In this document: piece after piece, positions 58,691 to 64,000 of the stretch
Numbering within the stretch: the stretch's first letter is position 1
How the letters are laid out: each line of letters begins with the position of its first letter
NCBI GenBank assembly: GCA_024752435.1
Contig: CP103030.1
Span: forward strand, 372,001-436,000
DNA: 64,000 nucleotides
Origin: Allantophomopsis cytisporea
Lineage: Eukaryota > Ascomycota > Leotiomycetes > Phacidiales > Phacidiaceae
Direction of reading: 5' to 3'
Program-made: the position numbers and the translations under genes
The notes under the pieces: generated by a model
Told to the model about the DNA's origin: nothing
What the model saw: the letters and a program-made list of their open reading frames with translations, nothing else
Database searches by the model: none

Positions 58691-59171
58691 GGTGAAGGTG
58701 TTGATTATCGAGGTGCGATTTTCTTGAGATAAACTTGAATGTTGTCTGCTGCTGTGTCAAAGTGGACGTCATGTAACGTGTCTTTCAACGCAGATAGTTC
58801 AGACTAGGGTGAAGGGTTTGTTTTGAATATGAGAAATTCACAGAGTGGATACACGTGTATATGGTAAATTTCATCCATGAAGCGCCCCGAACGATAGTCG
58901 TCTACTTTACATCAATCGAATGTCCGAATTTATGATTCATACAGAATTCATGTCACTACTATCCGTATCTGAATTAGTTGTAGTTCAAGTTCGGTGTACA
59001 AAATTTACCTTTCATTGAATAGGTTTCTTAGTTAAGTGTGGTAAAGCGATCCTTGACGACCACCAGCACATATGAACTTAGTGTTCAGACAGCTACCAAG
59101 CTAACCAGCCAACAACCTCCAGTAGTCTGTCAAGTGAAGTGATTTCTTAAGATCTTGGATCGTAAGATATC
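58691..59171. other. Intergenic region
   Basis: About 480 bases between small membrane genes; no gene seen. Confidence 0.4.
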
Positions 59172-59812
59172 CTATTCGAACTTTGCTCCTTCTCCGCTCT
59201 TGGGAGCTTTCTTGTACCTTCTCCACATCCACCAACCAATAGTCGCTACAACCAACACAACACCTGCGGCCCCGGCAACGTTTGGAAGAGAACCCACCAT
59301 TCCCATGCTTGTGAGAGTGGAGAATAGAGATGGCATAGCTGGCGTGAGTCCCCCGTAGGCAACTGACTGGAATATAGCCGCAAGAGAACCTTGTCATAAT
59401 TATCAGTAACGTCTGAACACAAACTCTGATGTTATCGAACTTACCTGCAAACAATACCCTGACTTCCAAATCCCGCCAGAAAGGTAATCACAAATGCGAG
59501 TCCGCCACCAGACGCAAGAATGATATGGACATCTAAATGCATCGTGTCCGATCAGCAAAAGATTGACTTGAGAACCTGGGGATCCTTGCCTTTTCTCGTG
59601 AGCCGTTCGACAAGGTTCTTCCAGTCTAGCTTTCTCCCAGCTTGCGCGACGTTGTCATATATGACTGTGGCCGCAGCAGCACTGATTGTGACCAATTTGT
59701 CCGTCCAAGGCTGGTCGTTCAGCAGCTGTCCGAACGAATGCTGAAACACGTTCTGGCCGAATCCAATCACAGAATGAGGAAAGACGTAGGAAGCCGACTT
59801 GAACAAGTCCAT
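59172..59812 (-). CDS. IFI6/IFI27 (ISG12)-like small membrane protein, 171 aa
   Basis: Three exons (59812-59590, 59532-59458, 59389-59172). Intron 1 is a GC-AG intron (AAAAG then gcaagg) and is the only splice that restores the hydrophobic frame; intron 2 uses gtattg. N-terminal half: amphipathic, with WTDKLVTISAAAATVIYDN. C-terminal half: Gly/Ala/Ser-rich helices, ILASGGGLAFVITFLAGFGS, then QGSLAAIFQSVAYGGLTPAM, then a Ser/Gly segment and GVVLVVATIGWWMWRRYKK. The order GF-x-GS-AA-x-QS then SLF-x-L-S-G-VG matches my memory of the IFI6/IFI27 family, small mitochondrial or ER proteins of animals. A basic tail closes the protein. Function in fungi unknown. Confidence 0.72.
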
Positions 59813-61130
59813 AATTAGATTTCTTGGTACTGCAAAATTAACAAATCAATTTAAGGATTTCGATTTCCGTGTTATGTTGATGACGGCTCTAGCAAAATGA
59901 CTTGTCGGATATCAGAGGATGAAATGTAAGAATGACCGAGCGTGAACTTCTGCAGAATACTAGTTAGTCAACCTGAATGCGGAGCTGATGTGTTTGTTCC
60001 GTTACTCGAAGTGAGATCGGTCTTGAGATCAAGATCTGGTTGCCTGTAAGTCAGGGCGCGGCTTCAATGCGTACTGTGCTATGCCTTGATACCAATCATT
60101 TCGCTGGCTATGAGACTAAGATGAAAGGTTTGTATCTGAATATGTAAGTCATCAAAGATCCTATCGAGAATATGCTATTAACTTCTTCTGTATGATCTTA
60201 CTCGTGACTTCTATCAAAAACCTGAGGCAACCTACTTGCTGTTCAAATCTACTAGAGTCTCAGTTCAGCTCAACACATAAAATGTTTGGCACTGTTACGT
60301 TTATGAGGTATACAGTCCTATCTGATTACTTGCGGTTTTGGAGGCCCTTGTTCAATTCGGACCTTTCCTTTTCCGACGAGGAAGCTCGCATTTTGGTCAA
60401 CCTCTTAGAAACTTTGTCGTTATAGCTAAGTGAAAACATCGTCAACATGGCTCTGAATTTTAAGATCTCGAGCTGACCAACGAGGTTAAATAAGTGTGCA
60501 CGACTTTGAGGTCTATCCTTCAAGAGATAGCAAAGATCAACAAAATGACTTGAAAAGAAGTCAAGGTGAGTGATCATGCAAAAGCCATAACCCATCACTG
60601 AGCTATGCTCCGACTAATATTCTATAAATAGAACTTGTAATCTATCATAAAGCAGCGAGCTATGAACTTGCTCAACCAAAATAGGTTCTCGGGAAACAAG
60701 ATAAGGTTAAATTCTGGAGAGTGTAGTAACTTTTCTCATGACCTGAGTTTGGCGTTACGTTGGCACTAAAGCTCAGCAAGTTGAAATGTTGGAGATTGGT
60801 TAACGAAAATGAGGGATCTTATTGTATTGGCAAATATTAGGGAAACTCTCATGAAAAGTACTTGTGAACTTTTACTTGTCAAATGAGAAATCCGGTTCTG
60901 CCCCGAGTGAGTTTTTTTTTTGGCGCATAGTAGCGCCTGTCATTGTGATGGCTAGTAATTAGATGTATAATGGTTTTCTTCCAAACATCATAGATTTTTG
61001 GTGTAAGTATATTCTCTACCCTCACAGACTCACCTAATCAAGAATATTAAAATCATGTATTTGTAACTTATGGACATAAGAAGCGAAGTAAAGCAGTGAT
61101 ATATACAATCTAACGGCTACTATATAAAAT
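59813..61130. other. Intergenic region
   Basis: About 1.3 kb, AT-rich, with a T-run near 60910. No gene or repeat recognised; likely promoter of the IFI6-like gene at the left. Confidence 0.4.
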
Positions 61131-62430
61131 CTAAGATGTAAAGATTGGATCAATGGTAGAGCTGGTATAGTTGTCGTAAGCCTGGCCAGTCTCCGACAAG
61201 GTAGTTCCAGAGCTGATCAAGTATCCAGCGGAAGCCCAGAACCAAGCATATCTCTGGACATATGACAGCGAATCCAACCAAGGCATGACGTCTTTCAAGA
61301 AAGCGGTCTGGGCATCTTGGGTTCCGGCACCACTGAACTGTGATAAGTCAGCATCAAACGATGATCATGTAAAGAGAGGTGAAAACAAATCGGAAATAAC
61401 ATACCTCTGTAATCCAAATTGGCTTCTGAACCTGCGCATATGTCTGCTTGATATATGACTGGAAGTAGGCTTGGTCAGTAGCCCCAGCATACCAGTGAAT
61501 AGGCACAAAGTCAATGGTGCACGCCGTGCAGTTACCCATGAATTGACCCATCCAGGTGAGGCCCATTGGTGCGCCTCCATTGGTGATAGATGGCGCACCA
61601 AGCTTGACACGCCCAGCATATGGCTGCATCCATTTCATGTATGCCTCGGCGGCTGCTTTGGGAGTCATATCCGCCTGTCCATCCTGATCGGGCTCGTTGA
61701 AGGAGAGCAAATGGGTGCTGCCACGCGCAATTGCCTTCTGAACAGTGGCATCCCAAGTGGCGGTAAGATCGCTGGCATTAGACCACAGCATTGGGACGAA
61801 CTCGTAGGCGGATGGGAATGCGGCATCGATTGTTTGGCCCCAGTTGTAGCCCCATGAAACTTGCTGATTGGGACCGACGAAGGAACTTGTGAGGCTGGCA
61901 TCATTGTAGCATAATCCACGCTTACCGCTGTTGGCAGTTGGAGTAGACACAGCTGCAGTAGTAGTTGTAGTTGTAGTAGACACCATATAAAGATCCATTT
62001 TGCCGGAGGCACCACAGGTGTATTTGCTGTTTCCGCCACACGGTACGTTACAACGGAGCTGGCTGACAGCAGCACCACCAGAAATTTTTCTTCCACAATA
62101 ACACTAACATCATCAATGATCTGTGTAAATCAAGTAGTTGCAGAGGGTATTTACCGTATTGCCAGCCTCCACTCCAAAATAACTGTGCGTATTGCAGTAG
62201 GCGGCGCATAGGGTAGGCGTCATGTTGCTAGCTGTCTTGCTTTTTAAGGTAAGGGTATGCGCACTGCTGCTGTCTGTTCGACATCCCACATGGGTGTATG
62301 ATCCAACAGTCCGTTGGTAAGATGGAGTAGTGGCTCGAGACTCAAGAGCATTGATGACGAGGGGTTGAGGAAGTGCTTCAACAGCTCGTCCGAGGAGAGA
62401 GGCAGCAGCCAAGGCGATAAAAAACTTCAT
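61131..62430 (-). CDS. Secreted WSC-domain glycoside hydrolase (GH128-type beta-1,3-glucanase)
   Basis: Cell-wall or extracellular glucanase, 393 aa from three exons (62430-62155, 62103-61405, 61337-61131). A signal peptide (MKFFIALAAASLLGRAVEA) is followed by a WSC carbohydrate-binding domain (about 45-130) with its cysteines: GCRTDS, LCAAYCNTHSYFGVEAGNTCYCGRK, CNVPCGGNSKYTCG. A poly-Thr linker (STTTTTTTAAVS) links to the catalytic domain (about 145-393): GKRGLCYND, VSWGYNWG, the acid/base LLSFNEPDQ, GAPSIT, the HWYAG loop and the nucleophile KPIWITE, just before intron 2. NCTACT is close to a Cys pair. It matches GH128 (Asl1-like) proteins, which hydrolyse beta-1,3-glucan. The internal ATG at 62430 is the correct start; the longer frame to 62616 is unlikely. 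Confidence 0.92.
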
Positions 62431-64000
62431 GGCTGATAATATGCGACGGCAAAAATTGAAGTAAGGAGATACTAGAAAAGCGACAGACGAGAGTCGAAAG
62501 TGACTGGTGTAAATTGACAAATAACGAGTGTCGATGCAGCCACAAACAACGGTAGAACGAGTGATACCGAAGTCGATGAACAATGAAGAGCACAAGGGAG
62601 CGCGTGGAGGAAGCACACGATGGTATATAAATGGAATACACCTACAGCCCTTCTTCTTACTTACTAACTATAATTCTCATCTCATGGCCAAAAGCCTCAC
62701 AATTTCCTCTCCGCGGTCTCGACTTACCCTATTCGTATTTCAGGAACGCGATCCAGCTACGCCACACGACGCCAACATCCAGCCCGCGGCTCCTCGCGAC
62801 CCTAGGAGAAGTGGCCGCACAGCGTTAATCTGAAGAACAATGGCTGCATAGCAATAATGCATCGTATGTTCGCAGGTTGAATATGATGGTCATTATGCGG
62901 ATTGCTTGTTTGTTGCTCTCACGGTCTTGGATAAACGTTCACAGTTATCCTGTCGTTGAATGTGTGATGAAAGATTTGGATGGTTGACGATCATGGGAGA
63001 TTCGAGTCACCGGGAAGCAGCTGAAATGAGTAGGCCCGTGCACGAAGAAAGAAACATCACAATTATTTGTTATTCGACCTCTTTTTTTTGTTTTTCCTTT
63101 TTTTTTTTCCTTTGAAAACCTCTTTTTTTGGGTGGTCAGATTGAACATCACATCAACGTGTTTATTTCTTGTCTGAAATCTACAACTCACAGCTGTTTTG
63201 TAGAAAAAGAGAGGTTTAGAAGCCTCATGGAGCATAGACCTGTGGGAAAGGGGAAGTGAGGAACGAAGACTACAAGCGGCGGAAGAGAGAGGCTACTAGT
63301 ACTAAGGTTCCATTCCTAAGCAGTATAAACGTGGCGTTCACAAAAAGGGAAGCACTATCTTCTTTTACTCTGGAAGGGTCTAATTACACGTCCGATGTGA
63401 ATATTGTTAGACTACTCTTTGTGACTGAAAACTGCTTTAGGGTAGCTTTGAATAAAGATCTGCAACGTTCTTCACGATGTTAGACGAAGTCGCTGACAAG
63501 ATACACTTTTGGTTTGTTTGCAAATTTCACGGCCCAGGTCAATTGGAAATCTCTGATCCGAGACATCTTAGCTAAGGTAGTCTATTTAGACAGTGCCTCT
63601 GTATGGCATCTAGGGTATTGTGACCGAAACTCCATGCACCCATTCCTCAAAGATAACAAAGTAAGCAAAGTACAAGGTATGAATTATGGGTTCCAGCGCC
63701 TCGGGGTCGCCGGGGTTTCGTGGCGAGACAGAGTACGCATTGTCTCAATGAGAGGAGAGTTTGGCGAGGTTGACAAGATGACCTTGAAAGTGAAAGCAAA
63801 ATTCTGAAAAGCCAGGTCTCGGTGATCAGAAACCACTAAGAACAGACTTAAACCCAAAATGAGATAAAGTGAACACCCTGCAAAGAGCTTGTGGGGGTCA
63901 AGCGAATCATGAAGGTTCACCAAGAGCGCACGGCTATCCTTGTGGCCAAAGTCCCGTAGTTGGAGAGTTTGGAGTTCCCTGCAAGCTCTGCATAGTGCCA
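62431..64000. other. Terminal region without recognised gene
   Basis: About 1.6 kb. The first 200 bases are the presumed promoter of the WSC glucanase. A pyrimidine-rich T-run (tttttttttttcct) lies near 63080-63130. Open frames further right (for example 63514-63807) lack motifs and introns. Confidence 0.5.

Noticed and set aside
62431..62616. Longer N-terminus for the WSC glucanase
   Set aside because: It would bury the clear signal peptide that begins at 62430.
63514..63807. 97-codon plus-strand frame near the window end
   Set aside because: No recognisable domain and an equally long frame lies on the opposite strand; not supported.
1..64000. CRISPR arrays, bacterial operons or rRNA genes
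   Set aside because: None seen; the DNA is eukaryotic with spliceosomal introns throughout.

Overview
The window looks like nuclear DNA of a filamentous ascomycete. Genes carry many short GT-AG introns (about 45-75 bases). They encode fungal families: Zn2Cys6 regulators, an adenylate-forming reductase, a WSC-domain glucanase, a QDE-2/AGO-type Argonaute and GGA, Rna14, Asf1, Sro7 and Tsr3 orthologues. There is also a decayed Tc1/mariner element with C-to-T-like damage of the kind left by repeat-induced point mutation. Moderate GC and gene style suggest a leotiomycete near Botrytis/Sclerotinia, but that is an inference and not proven by the sequence.

Region 1 (about 0.2-21.5 kb) is accessory. 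It holds two Zn2Cys6 regulators, a P450, an NCS1-type permease, a three-domain adenylate-forming reductase (A-T-R, 1042 aa), two alpha/beta hydrolases and a flavin monooxygenase with the Baeyer-Villiger fingerprint. Only the monooxygenase is on the plus strand; it shares a divergent promoter with one hydrolase. A ruined Tc1/mariner transposase sits between the first regulator and the P450. Together they read as an undescribed candidate metabolic cluster: ketone to ester (monooxygenase), ester to acid plus alcohol (hydrolases), acid to aldehyde or alcohol (reductase), ring or chain hydroxylation (P450), uptake (permease), control (regulators). This chemistry is inferred from families only.

Region 2 (22.4-44.5 kb) is core: mitochondrial IF-2, a conserved two-helix membrane protein, Tsr3, GGA adaptor, Argonaute, Rna14 and Asf1. 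The Argonaute gene has a 744-base first coding intron containing its own TATA box and in-frame ATG. It also has an upstream leader with repeats and a second TATA box. A gene-empty AT-rich stretch of about 3 kb follows.

Region 3 (44.5-64 kb) holds an MFS drug:H+ antiporter, a PDAP1/PP28-like acidic protein, a small zinc-ribbon protein with an internal duplication, Sro7/tomosyn, a WSC-GH128 secreted hydrolase and, between 55.9 and 59.8 kb, four small multi-exon membrane-protein genes on the minus strand. Each was rebuilt by splicing and is invisible as a single open frame. One of them resembles the animal IFI6/IFI27 (ISG12) family. This block and the region 1 cluster are the most novel parts of the window.

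Exon borders were deduced by eye from splice signals and protein continuity. In every multi-exon model the exon lengths sum to a multiple of three.
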